64,000 nucleotides of DNA from a candidate division FCPU426 bacterium (GTDB lineage Bacteria; Oederibacteriota; Muellerivitia; Muellerivitales; Muellerivitaceae): assembly GCA_027452205.1 (NCBI GenBank), contig DAIDGV010000003.1:265399-329398 (forward strand), written 5' to 3'. Position 1 is the stretch's first letter; the number at the start of each line of letters is the position of its first letter. Under the pieces are notes generated by a model, which worked only from the letters and a program-made list of their open reading frames with translations, did no database searches and was not told the origin of the DNA. The position numbers were made by a program, and so were the translations under genes. Shown in pieces: positions 42,507-51,308 of the stretch.

Positions 42507-43896
42507 TGGCTTTTCCATAAAGGGTCAACACTCCATAAAGCATTAGTGCGCAAACAAAACCCTTTTCCATGACCGTCGGGACAGGCATCCAACCCCGTTC
42601 CACTAAAAAAGCCCGGCCATGCAATACAAGGACGGGCAGAACAAACCAAAGACCCGGCAAGACCGCCAGGGCGTTCGCGGGGTCATACCCGCCGTTGAAC
42701 AAATTATTGAATATCCGGAACGCTTGCGCCAAAGTTTCCGAACGAAAAAAGATCCAACCGATCAGCACTGTTCCCTGAACGATAAAGAACCAAAACAATT
42801 TCGCCAAAACCGATCTGGTCTCAAAAAAGCCATTGGTCCTCAAGACCCTCTCAAAAACTAAAGCGATCCCGTGGATCATTCCCCAGAAAACAAAGGTCAA
42901 AGCCGCCCCATGCCACAAGCCCGCCAAGAGCATGGTGACCATCAAGGCTGAAAAGACTTTTAATTGCGATCCGCGATTGCCGCCCAACGGGATATAGAGA
43001 TAATCCCTGATCCAAGTCGACAAGGTGATGTGCCACCGGGTCCAAAACTCGCGGAAAGAGCCGGCAATATAGGGATTATTAAAATTGAGGGGTAGTTTAA
43101 AACCTAAAAGATAGGCCGTTCCCATGGCGATCTGCGAATAGCCCAAAAAGTCGGAAAAGATCTGGCAAGAAAAAAGGACCGTCAAGCTCATCGGGACAAT
43201 GCCGGCCATATTGTCGGCGGCGCTATATTTCCAGAATTTATTGACGTAATCGCCGATATTGTCAGCCACGACCATTTTGAAGAACAGGCCGGAAATAATT
43301 AAATAAAACCCCTCCAAATACACCCTTAACCGCGCCCTTCTTTTTCGATCGAACTGATATAGCAATTCCTTGGCCCGCACGATCGGTCCGGAAATCAAAT
43401 GCGTAAAAAAACAAACAAAGAGCAGGAACCGCCAATAGCTTTTTTCAGGCTCTATCTTTTTTCTATATATATCGATCGTGTAACTCATGCTTTGAAAGGT
43501 GAAGAAGGAAATGCCGATCGGCAAAACGATATCCCATTTTGGCGGGACAAACCGAACATGGACCAAACTCAACGAGAGCCCCGTGAAGTTCAATATAAAA
43601 CCCAGATACTTGAAGGCGACCAACAGTCCTAAATTGGCGACCAAAGACAGCACCAAATAAAACTTTCGAGAAGCGACCGATTCACTCCGAGCTATTTCAT
43701 TCCCAACAAAATAATCAATGACCGTCGTAAAAAATAACAAAAGCAGGTACCAGGGAACATAGGACCCATAAAAGATCAGGCTCGCCACCAGCAACATCGC
43801 TAAATAGGATTTCTCGTTTTTTTGGCGCCCCAAGGTAAATCGGCCCGCCAGAACGAGGAGAAAGAAAAAAAGAAATGAAAAGGATATAAAGCTCAT
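42481..43896 (-). CDS. MBOAT-family O-acyltransferase (copy 1)
   Basis: A 471-residue AlgI/DltB-like membrane enzyme with about ten transmembrane segments. It includes ISFFTFQSMSYTIDIYRKKI, FSDFLGYSQIAMGTAYLLGF, NPYIAGSFREFWTRWHITLS and LAGLWHGAALTFVFWGMIHG, which contains the invariant MBOAT histidine. It moves acyl groups across the membrane to an extracellular polymer. Its end overlaps the SGNH-like gene. Clear paralogue of the protein at 47445 (same length, same motifs). Confidence 0.92.
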   Translation of the reverse strand: MSFISFSFLFFFLLVLAGRFTLGRQKNEKSYLAMLLVASLIFYGSYVPWYLLLLFFTTVIDYFVGNEIARSESVASRKFYLVLSLVANLGLLVAFKYLGFILNFTGLSLSLVHVRFVPPKWDIVLPIGISFFTFQSMSYTIDIYRKKIEPEKSYWRFLLFVCFFTHLISGPIVRAKELLYQFDRKRRARLRVYLEGFYLIISGLFFKMVVADNIGDYVNKFWKYSAADNMAGIVPMSLTVLFSCQIFSDFLGYSQIAMGTAYLLGFKLPLNFNNPYIAGSFREFWTRWHITLSTWIRDYLYIPLGGNRGSQLKVFSALMVTMLLAGLWHGAALTFVFWGMIHGIALVFERVLRTNGFFETRSVLAKLFWFFIVQGTVLIGWIFFRSETLAQAFRIFNNLFNGGYDPANALAVLPGLWFVLPVLVLHGRAFLVERGWMPVPTVMEKGFVCALMLYGVLTLYGKANAFLYFQF

Positions 43897-44031
43897 CGGT
43901 CAATAAGCTCCTAATGGATACCCGCGTGTGACCGATATTAGACCAGAAGCCACCTTATCCAAAAAGCTTCAAATGAGGCTCGCTGTCAACTCATCAAAAA
44001 CGGCTAACAGGGGCAACTCAAGTTTGTTAAA

Positions 44032-46140
44032 ATGCCGCATGTTCAACCGATCCAAGACCGTCCCCCGCGTCCAATGAAACTCTCATTCAAGCCTTGGATC
44101 TATTTCGGGTTATTTTTTATCTCCAACAGCCTCATCTCTTACTTTCCCATCGGTCTTTCCGCAAAGCTTTGGATCTTCACCTTTGGCGTTTTAGTGCCTT
44201 TTGGAATAGGGCTTTGGTCCGTTTTAGAGGTCGCGGAAAAAGATCCAACACCAACGATCCGCTGGTTCCCTCGATTCATCGACAACAAGAACGATCAAGG
44301 TATCCAGTGGTTCTATTGGGTCCTTTTTCTCGGCCTGATCGCTTTTACCCGCTTCTATCAATTGACCTCCATCCCCTTTTGGTTGATCAGTGACGAGGGC
44401 ATATACGCCACCATGTCCATGGCCTTGATGAAAAAATGGAATTGGTCCATTTTGTTGACCGAAGGCCGCATGGAACCCCTTTTGATCTGGTTGGGCGGTC
44501 TTTTTTTCCATGTGACCGGCCCCTCCCTCGTCTCTTTGCGTCTTTTTACGACGTTCGTTTCCATCGCCACCGTGCTTTCGGCTTATTTTTGCCTTCGTCC
44601 CTTTCTTCCACGCGTGACCGCTTTTGTTTATAGCTGGCTTTTCGCCTTTTCCTTCTGGGCCCTTTCTTTCATGCGGTTTTTCACTCACCAAGAACTTATT
44701 TTGCTTTTTGAAATGTGGACCATCGGCTGCCTGGGGCGTTTATTGACCGCGCAAGGCACCCGATCAAAATGGTTCTGGTTGACCGCCCTTATTCTTTGCA
44801 ATGTTTTGGGATTTTACTCTTATGTGAATTGGGCCGTCGTTTGGATCTTGATCGCGCTCTTGTTCCTGTTCTTATCGCCAAAGATCCCACAGGTCAAAAG
44901 CCACCTTCTTTACCTCACCCTTTTCACGGCGTTCTTCATATGGCCGATCGTTCTCGATCGATTCGCGCCCGGCGGGCTTTCTTATATGAAAAGCCTTTTT
45001 CAACTCAAAGATTTCCCGATCTCTTTTGCCGGTTACCTGTCGAATTTATTCTATGACAGTCGAACCAGTTACCCTTATAGCCCCGATTGGGGCGGAATGT
45101 TCGATCCCGTCACCGGCTCTTTCATCCTTTTGGGTTGCCTCTACGCGGTCAAGACACTCGACCGAAAACTGTCATTCGCGCTGGGCCTCGCGTTATTTCT
45201 GTGCCTGTTACCCGGCGTGGTGACGAACTACATTGAGCTTCACCGCGTCACGACTTCCTTCCCCTTCTGGATCCTGTTGGCCGCTTTCGGGGTTCAATCC
45301 CTGATCGAGGAACACGGCCTCATCAAAGCTCTCCTGCCGATCACACTTTTGGGCCTCTTAACCCTGGGCCTGAATTTTTATGATTTCATCGGCCCCTATG
45401 GTGATGTTCTGCGCGCGCCCAGCTTGCGTCAATGGCGTGGCGTTGAGTATGCCGAGGCCTACCAGATCTTAAAAACCCAAAGTGACGCGTCAGGCCCCAT
45501 CTATGTTTTTTCGGAATTCAACGCGGACTATGACAACAAAACCCTCGACATCGCCACTTATCCCTTCAATCCCCTTCAAAATCCGGCCCTTGCCGCAACG
45601 GGTTCCAAGTGGGCATGCCTTATCATCGACATCCATTACGCCCCTTATATCAAGAAACGCTATCCAGGCGCTTTGATCACGCTTTTGAGGACCGAAAAAA
45701 CAACGCCCAATGACAGGCCCCCCAGCGGGCTTTATCTCATCCCCCTCGCGCAGATAGCCCCGGATACTTTAAAAAATTGGGCCGCCATGGACGTTTGTTA
45801 CCGCAACTTGAATGTCGCCATCAAGAACAGAAGATCGACCCAAACTTGGAGCCAATTCTATCCCGCCTGCATCGACGAAAAGCTCGCCATGACCGATCCC
45901 CTTATGACCGCTATCTATTGGGAACAAAAGGGCATGTACGCTTTTTTTGATGGGGATTATCCGAGTGCCGTCAAGGCTTACCAAAACGCCATCGCTCACG
46001 GGGTCCCTGCGGCCCAACTTTATTACGGCTTGGGGGTCGCTTTACAGCGAATGAACAGGACGAGAGAAGCCGAAAAAGCGTTTCGGAATATGCCGGCGCT
46101 TCAAAAAGAAACGGCACCTTACACGCATGCCTTGAATTAA
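44032..46140 (+). CDS. GT-C (family 39-like) glycosyltransferase with TPR-like tail
   Basis: A 702-residue protein with about eleven hydrophobic segments. The first external loop reads FWLISDEGIYATMSMALMKK, the acidic motif of PMT/ArnT-like enzymes. The final 70 residues form TPR-like helices (AFFDGDYPSAVKAYQNAIAH, then YYGLGVALQRMNRTREAEKA). No good ribosome-binding site precedes the ATG at 44032 or the one at 44074, so the start is uncertain. It is the only plus-strand gene in this stretch, between the two MBOAT/SGNH pairs, suggesting a shared glycopolymer. Confidence 0.75.
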   Translation: MPHVQPIQDRPPRPMKLSFKPWIYFGLFFISNSLISYFPIGLSAKLWIFTFGVLVPFGIGLWSVLEVAEKDPTPTIRWFPRFIDNKNDQGIQWFYWVLFLGLIAFTRFYQLTSIPFWLISDEGIYATMSMALMKKWNWSILLTEGRMEPLLIWLGGLFFHVTGPSLVSLRLFTTFVSIATVLSAYFCLRPFLPRVTAFVYSWLFAFSFWALSFMRFFTHQELILLFEMWTIGCLGRLLTAQGTRSKWFWLTALILCNVLGFYSYVNWAVVWILIALLFLFLSPKIPQVKSHLLYLTLFTAFFIWPIVLDRFAPGGLSYMKSLFQLKDFPISFAGYLSNLFYDSRTSYPYSPDWGGMFDPVTGSFILLGCLYAVKTLDRKLSFALGLALFLCLLPGVVTNYIELHRVTTSFPFWILLAAFGVQSLIEEHGLIKALLPITLLGLLTLGLNFYDFIGPYGDVLRAPSLRQWRGVEYAEAYQILKTQSDASGPIYVFSEFNADYDNKTLDIATYPFNPLQNPALAATGSKWACLIIDIHYAPYIKKRYPGALITLLRTEKTTPNDRPPSGLYLIPLAQIAPDTLKNWAAMDVCYRNLNVAIKNRRSTQTWSQFYPACIDEKLAMTDPLMTAIYWEQKGMYAFFDGDYPSAVKAYQNAIAHGVPAAQLYYGLGVALQRMNRTREAEKAFRNMPALQKETAPYTHALN

Positions 46141-46468
46141 GGGAATTACATATTTAAGTCCCTTACGGCAAAGCAACCGCCGATAAAGCTGAATAGCCTA
46201 TTCCATATCGGCGTCCATTTGCGTTTATCGGCGGCTAAAAGATCCGTTTTTGACGTTGTTTGTTGCTGGAGGGAGTAAGTCTATAAATCCCCTTCAAAAG
46301 AAACCCGTTATATCATCAGGGTCTCAACGCCATTCCTTCCCAGCGCCAGAAATAGCCCGAAGAAGTCCCAGGGGCAAAATAGTCCGCCGAAGAGGTTAGG
46401 CGGACTTCTTAATTTCAATTATTGAGAGAAAAAATGGCCTTTTGAATATTTGCATCATAAGGGCCTCG
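46141..46468. other. 328-bp intergenic region with two inverted repeats
   Basis: Between convergent genes. CCGCCGATAAA (46177-46187) and TTTATCGGCGG (46224-46234) are perfect 11-bp arms 36 nt apart. AGTCCGCC/GGCGGACT (46381-46406, 8 bp, 10-nt loop), followed by TTCTTAATTTC on the plus strand and ATTTTGCC on the minus, may terminate transcripts from both sides. No gene seen. Confidence 0.55.
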
Positions 46469-47470
46469 TCACTTGCGCGAATTCCTAAGTTTTCGAATCT
46501 CTGGTAATTTAAAGAAAACTTCAAAAAAAGAATCAGAGAACTTTTCGGCGCTTTCCGGGGTCAAATGCATTCCATCGAACGTTTCAAGACCATTCACGGT
46601 CGGCAGAACGCATCCAACACCCAATCGCCTTGCTTCTTCTTTCACGACCGCCGGGTTTTCGCCATAAGGAACGAACGTCAAGATCACCTCGGTCCCCCGT
46701 TTGCGCATTACATTCACAAAATCTTTCGCCCGGCTCAAATAAAGGGGATCAAGCAGCCGCGGTTTTGGTTTGATCCGGATCGGATAATGTAACCCTGACA
46801 TGTTCTCGCTAAACAAGAAACCATTTTCCGGGGACAAAAACTCTTTGTTTTCTTTTCCTTGGTTCGGTTTGAAGAATAGGAACCTAGGAATCAAACTTCT
46901 CACACAATAGTTCAAGACCCAACGGCCATAGTTCGAATAGATTTTGGACCAGCTATGCCACCAAGACCCGCTCATCGCCTCTTTTTGGAAAGGCCATAAT
47001 TTTGGATTAAAAAAATCGTCTTCGTTGACGATCAAAAACTTCGGGTGAAGATCGTTTCGGAGAAGGATATCTTCCGAAAAAGCGGCGTTATCACCGGGCC
47101 CGGACAAGCCGAAGAACGTCAACCCATTTTCTTTTTCAGCTTTTTGAACGGCGTCCTCTCGAAAAGCGAAAAGTGGTCTTGAGTTCCCTAGGATCAATAC
47201 ATCGGCCTGCCTAGCCCGGGCGATCATGGGACCAATGTCATAGTAAAGCGCCTCGGTGACATCGAAGGGCCCTTCGGCCTCAAACAATGAGAAGGTGTCC
47301 CAATTACGGTAATTGAACGGCAACGGTTCTTGCCCGACCTCCTGCGGCAGGCAAGAAGCCAGCCACTGCCCCCCCGCCAACAATAAAAACATCCACAGGA
47401 ACCAAAGGCCCCAAGTCTTGGCCAATTGGCGGTTTCGGGATGTCTTAAAAATGGAAATAAATGAAAGCAC
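46469..47470 (-). CDS. SGNH/DltD-like protein paired with MBOAT (copy 2)
   Basis: A 333-residue relative of the protein at 41442, with an N-terminal helix (LWFLWMFLLLAGGQWLA), ADVLILGNSRPLFAFRED (GNS instead of GSS) and a late DGMHLTPESAEKFSDS block. The GTG at 47470 is preferred over an ATG at 47500: it gives a 26-nt overlap with the MBOAT gene and the aligned N-terminus LSFIS, matching copy 1. It is likely the acyl-transfer or esterase partner of the adjacent MBOAT. Confidence 0.74.
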   Translation of the reverse strand: MLSFISIFKTSRNRQLAKTWGLWFLWMFLLLAGGQWLASCLPQEVGQEPLPFNYRNWDTFSLFEAEGPFDVTEALYYDIGPMIARARQADVLILGNSRPLFAFREDAVQKAEKENGLTFFGLSGPGDNAAFSEDILLRNDLHPKFLIVNEDDFFNPKLWPFQKEAMSGSWWHSWSKIYSNYGRWVLNYCVRSLIPRFLFFKPNQGKENKEFLSPENGFLFSENMSGLHYPIRIKPKPRLLDPLYLSRAKDFVNVMRKRGTEVILTFVPYGENPAVVKEEARRLGVGCVLPTVNGLETFDGMHLTPESAEKFSDSFFEVFFKLPEIRKLRNSRK

Positions 47471-48860
47471 TGTTTTTCCCCGAAATTGAAAGGATCGCAT
47501 ATAGCATCAAAGCGCTCCAAAAAACCTTTTCCAACCACTCCGGTTTTCTAAACCATTGCCTCTCCATCAAAAACCCCCGCAAATGCATCAGCACGATCGG
47601 TGCCGTAAAGGCCAGGCCAGGCACTAGCTTCATCACAATGTCCCGGTCCCACTTTCCGTTGAAGCAAGCCTGGATAAGATCGACCGCTTGTTCTGCGCTG
47701 TCCGCCCTAAAGTAAATCCACCCGAGCAAAACAACCCCTTGAACCACCCCGAACCAAAAGACCTTTACCAAAAAGGGTTTGTCAGTCGTCTTTTGAAAAC
47801 CTAAGACACGCTCAAGGACCAAGGCCGTCCCATGAAGAACTCCCCAAATGACAAAGGTCCAAGCCGCTCCATGCCAAAGACCGGCGATCGTCATCACCAG
47901 GAACAAGTTGAAATAAAAACGCCATTCAGGAACCCTATTTCCACCGATCGACACATAAAAATAATCTCGGATCCAGGTCGATAACGTGATGTGCCACCTT
48001 GTCCAGAAATCCCGGAAAGAAGTGGCCAGATAGGGAAAATTAAAGTTCAGGGGCAAACGGAAGCCCAACAAATAAGCCGAGCCCCTGGCAATGCTGGTAT
48101 AGCCCTCGAAATCCGCGAATATCTGGCACCCAAAAAAGAAAGCCAGCATCCATGCACCCAGCGAGGGGCACACCGCGATAAAATCGTCGCGCCAGTAGTT
48201 ATTGACGTATTCCGCCAAATTATCCGCTACGACACATTTCAAGAAAAAACCCCTCACGATCAAATAAAGCCCTTCCGTCACAACAGCGGGCCAAGCCTTT
48301 CTTTTCCTGTCGAATTGGTAGACCAACTCTCTGGCCCGAACAATGGGTCCCGACACCAAATGAGTGAAAAAGCTTACGAATAGCAAAAAACGCCAATAAC
48401 GCTTTTCGGGCCGGATCACGCCCCGGTAGACATCGATGGTGTAACTCATACTTTGAAAGGTGAAAAATGATATTCCCAAAGGCAGGGCAATGTTCAATTG
48501 GGTCGTTTGAAAGATCGGATGGTCAAAAATATACGAAAGCACTTTGACCGTATCGACAAAGAACTGGGAATATTTATAAAAAGCCAATATCCCTAAATTC
48601 GAAACGATCGATATCGCCAAATAGAACCGTTTCGCGTTCAGATTACCCGCTTCGTCTATTTTACGTCCCACCACGAAGTCGATCAGGGTGATCCCCAGCA
48701 GTAAAAAAATAAATCGCGGGATGTAAGAAACATAAAAAATCAAACTGGCCAAAAGCAAAAACAAAAGATAGCCATTTTTGTTGGCGGTCGTGTTAAAGAT
48801 CAGCCTCGTCAAGAAAACAAAAAAGAGCAGGACGAGGTAAGAAATGGAAATAAAACTCAT
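47445..48860 (-). CDS. MBOAT-family O-acyltransferase (copy 2)
   Basis: A 471-residue paralogue of the protein at 42481. It has ISFFTFQSMSYTIDVYRGVI, FADFEGYTSIARGSAYLLGF, TSFRDFWTRWHITLSTWIRD and IAGLWHGAAWTFVIWGVLHG with the conserved histidine. The two copies have identical length but differ at many residues, so the duplication is old, or each copy was acquired separately. It is followed by its SGNH-like partner with a 26-nt overlap. Confidence 0.92.
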   Translation of the reverse strand: MSFISISYLVLLFFVFLTRLIFNTTANKNGYLLFLLLASLIFYVSYIPRFIFLLLGITLIDFVVGRKIDEAGNLNAKRFYLAISIVSNLGILAFYKYSQFFVDTVKVLSYIFDHPIFQTTQLNIALPLGISFFTFQSMSYTIDVYRGVIRPEKRYWRFLLFVSFFTHLVSGPIVRARELVYQFDRKRKAWPAVVTEGLYLIVRGFFLKCVVADNLAEYVNNYWRDDFIAVCPSLGAWMLAFFFGCQIFADFEGYTSIARGSAYLLGFRLPLNFNFPYLATSFRDFWTRWHITLSTWIRDYFYVSIGGNRVPEWRFYFNLFLVMTIAGLWHGAAWTFVIWGVLHGTALVLERVLGFQKTTDKPFLVKVFWFGVVQGVVLLGWIYFRADSAEQAVDLIQACFNGKWDRDIVMKLVPGLAFTAPIVLMHLRGFLMERQWFRKPEWLEKVFWSALMLYAILSISGKNSAFIYFHF

Positions 48861-49037
48861 TGGATTGCCAGGTTTTCTTGAATTAGCGAATAGACACTGG
48901 TATTAAACCAGCAACAAAGACTTAGGCCAACATTCAACTCGATTATTTCACAGACAAAACTAGGAACGAAGTGGTCAAGCTGGAGTTCACTGCTTCGTTT
49001 TAGACTTATCTCGAGTGTTCGCTTTTTCGGGGAAAGG

Positions 49038-50078
49038 TCATGGGTAGCTGATCTGGGTCAAATTGGACGTAGTGCTGTCATAGGTATACCCAAACGAACC
49101 CAAGGGGTTCGTCACGTTGACCAACTCGTCATTGGTATAACCATAGCTTTCGCTATTACTGTCGATGGCACGATTGCTCGTACGCCCATCCGCATCATAA
49201 GTGTATGTAATGTTCGCTGTGGTCGAACCAACTGGACTTACCACCGTTTCCACATGCCCACCTCCAACGGAACCGATGGGGTAATAGCTGTAACTGGTCG
49301 TGCCTGTCCCGTCTTCCATGCTCGTCAGCCGGGGCAAGACCGGGTCATAGCCGAAACCCACGTTCGCCGTCCCCGTCACCGGCCCGCTGTAGGCCACATC
49401 CGTCAATTCATCGTCCAGGTCATAGGTATAGCTCGTCGTTTCGTTCCGCGCGTCCCTCACGGACAACAACTGGCTTCCGTTCGGGTCGTAGGTGTAATTG
49501 ACCGTCGAACTGTCCGGGTAGATCTTTTGCGTCACCCGGCCCTCAAAGTCCCTATGCCACTGGGTCTGGTTCCCCTTCGGGTCCGTCATGCTCGCCAAAG
49601 ACCCGCATGAACACCACCCGAACTGGGTCGTCTGCGTCTTCGGGTCCGTCACGCTGGTCATGTGCCTGTCCGCGTCGTAGGTATAGGTCGTATTCCGTGT
49701 TTGACGGTCCGTATATCCCGTCAGGTCCAAGTTGGTGTAATCGAAGGATTCATGCGTTCCGTCCGGATAATTGACGGTCTTCACCCGGTCCAGGTTGTCA
49801 TAGGTGTAGCTCAGGGTGCCGTGCGCCGTGTCCGTCTTGGTTTTGACCCGTCCCACGTTGTCATAGGTATAGCTCACCGTGCTTCCCGGCTGTGGGGGGA
49901 CCACCGACGTCAAATAACCGTTGCCGTCGTAGTTGTAATGGGTCGTCTCGCCCATTGGGGCCGAAACGCTGGTAACCTCCCCGGCCGCGTTGTAGCTGTA
50001 GTGCCAGGTCTGCCCCGACGCGTCCGTGTAGCTCAAGGGATCGTGCGCGTTGTCGTAGGCCGTGTCAAAACACCCCAA
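49038..50078 (-). pseudogene. RHS/YD-repeat protein fragment, truncated at both ends
   Basis: 346 codons of YD repeats (SYTYDNLDRVKTVNYPDG, TYTYDADRHMTSVTDP, FGYDPVLPRLTSMEDGTG) without signal peptide, RHS core or C-terminal toxin. The 5' end starts abruptly: a TAA lies four codons upstream of the first possible start and RHS similarity begins at FDTAYDNAHDP. The 3' end stops at LTQISYP, a point where YD repeats normally continue (compare NETLPNGASVTYSYD in the RHS protein at 51309). It is the middle of a broken RHS gene and lies on the downstream side of the toxin-bearing RHS gene, so the order is scrambled. Confidence 0.8.
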
Positions 50079-50091
50079 ATTCCCTTATTTG

Positions 50092-50353
50092 AATTGTTTG
50101 CATTGCAAACAATTACTCCTGGCCGGGCCCATCTTGCGTCCAATTTCGGCCAGAGTCTGGAAAGAATTGGACGTGAGAGTAGCTAGTTTTACCAACGGTT
50201 GGTAAAAACCGGGGGGTGTCTAGGGGGACGTTTTTGAAAATTTTTCAAAATAAGGTCTTGGGGGGTGGGCTTACGAAACTTTCGTAAACCCAGGGGCTAG
50301 GTTTTACCAACGGTTGGTAAAACCGGGGTTCAAAAGTTACGGCCCGTAACTTT
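50092..50353. repeat. Cluster of six odd-length perfect palindromes
   Basis: Six palindromes, each with one central base: 50092-50114 (arm AATTGTTTGCA), 50187-50207 (arm TTTTACCAAC), 50232-50250 (arm TTTTGAAAA), 50271-50287 (arm TTACGAAA), 50300-50324 (arm GGTTTTACCAAC, same core as the second) and 50333-50353 (arm AAAGTTACGG). Interleaved are CTGGCCG/CGGCCAG (50119-50153) and CGTCCAATT/AATTGGACG (50137-50173). One-base centres cannot be tight RNA loops, so operator sites or cruciform-forming DNA are likelier. Confidence 0.85.
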
Positions 50354-50371
50354 CCAGGTCAAAATCTTCAT

Positions 50372-50422
50372 AAAACCCTTATTTTGAACGCCCGGACTCC
50401 GGACTCAAAAAATAAGGGTTTT
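50372..50422. repeat. 14-bp perfect inverted repeat
   Basis: AAAACCCTTATTTT (50372-50385) and AAAATAAGGGTTTT (50409-50422) flank a 23-nt loop holding a direct repeat (CCGGACT twice). The string CCCTTATTTTGAA in the left arm recurs as CCCTTATTTGAA at 50082-50093, so the palindrome cluster is bracketed by related sequence. It may act as a terminator for the small gene at 50524. Confidence 0.75.
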
Positions 50423-50523
50423 TGAGGCCCCATGATCTAGGCCCCTGGGCACCACCCCAAGGGGTCTAGCCTTATCTTGTTTCACCTGTCAAAGAGCGAA
50501 CCAACCAGCCTTATCGAGACACC

Positions 50524-50847
50524 TCATTTGACCGGAATGGTCTTGGAGATCGCTTCGAGTTGTTGCGTCAAGGTATTGGCTTGGGTGTCAGTAAGAGTCT
50601 TCGACCCATTGGCCTTCACATAGGTCTTTTCCTGGGTCTGCACGGCTTTGACCTGGGCCATGAGGGCCTTCCCCTGGGCGGCGGTAAGCTTCTTGGCGTG
50701 AACGTCTTTATGTATCAGCTGGTACTCGGACACGATGTAACGGTGCACACGGTCGTAGGGCGTGTGGGTCACGGGCGTGGGGGCTGGGGTGGCTTGGGCC
50801 ACGGCGGGCATGACCAGTAGCGCTGACACTACTAGGACCCGCTTCAT
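50524..50847 (-). CDS. Small secreted hypothetical protein
   Basis: A 107-residue protein with a signal peptide (MKRVLVVSALLVMPAVAQA), a Pro/Thr stretch (TPAPTPVTHTPYDR) and a helical Lys/Gln-rich body (KKLTAAQGKALMAQVKAVQ). An earlier ATG at 50877 overlaps the upstream stop but would bury the signal peptide. Function unknown. It is the last of the co-directional genes that run from the primase. Confidence 0.62.
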   Translation of the reverse strand: MKRVLVVSALLVMPAVAQATPAPTPVTHTPYDRVHRYIVSEYQLIHKDVHAKKLTAAQGKALMAQVKAVQTQEKTYVKANGSKTLTDTQANTLTQQLEAISKTIPVK

Positions 50848-50873
50848 CTCTATGACAAGTCCAAATTTACTTT

Positions 50874-51308
50874 TCATAAAGTTTTTACCGACTTCACATT
50901 TATCAAAACGTCCGTATATTCGGCACCGGCGCTTTTTTCATGCAAAGTCCCCTTCACCACAACCTTCTTGTTCAAAAACTTTTTCACCCTAACCTTTGAA
51001 TCGAATATCTGTACTTCGGTAACCCCCTTAAAATCCATAGTGCTTATTTCATCCGCTTTATTTCCCTTTACATCAACCGGCTCGTCTAGTTTTAATAAAT
51101 ATATAGTCACTTTTTTTGAATTCGGTTTTTCTCCGTAGTCAGGCGGACCCCACACTTTTTTCGAAACAATAACCCCGCTCATTTCAACAACAGCAGGCTC
51201 CACCGAATACTCTTTAAGCTTCCCTGCTTTTTTCTCATCGCACAACGACATATCGACAATCGAAAAGAAAACAATCAACAACAAACCAACCTCAAGAAGT
51301 TTTTTCAT
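50874..51308 (-). CDS. Secreted DUF4431-like protein, candidate RHS immunity
   Basis: A 144-residue protein with a signal peptide (LLEVGLLLIVFFSIVDMSLC) and a single beta-rich domain. VWGPPDYGEKPNSKKVTIYL, later VTEVQIFDS and KKVVVKGTLHEKSAGAEYTD, match the DUF4431 pattern as I remember it. It starts at the base after the RHS stop, the usual place of an immunity gene. Export suggests that it acts in the periplasm, fitting a cell-wall-targeting toxin. The immunity role is inference from position. Confidence 0.65.
   Translation of the reverse strand: MKKLLEVGLLLIVFFSIVDMSLCDEKKAGKLKEYSVEPAVVEMSGVIVSKKVWGPPDYGEKPNSKKVTIYLLKLDEPVDVKGNKADEISTMDFKGVTEVQIFDSKVRVKKFLNKKVVVKGTLHEKSAGAEYTDVLINVKSVKTL

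Noticed and set aside
50092-50422. CRISPR or integron attC array
   Set aside because: The palindromes differ from one another, have one-base centres and no regular spacing or conserved R sites; no cas or integron integrase gene lies adjacent.
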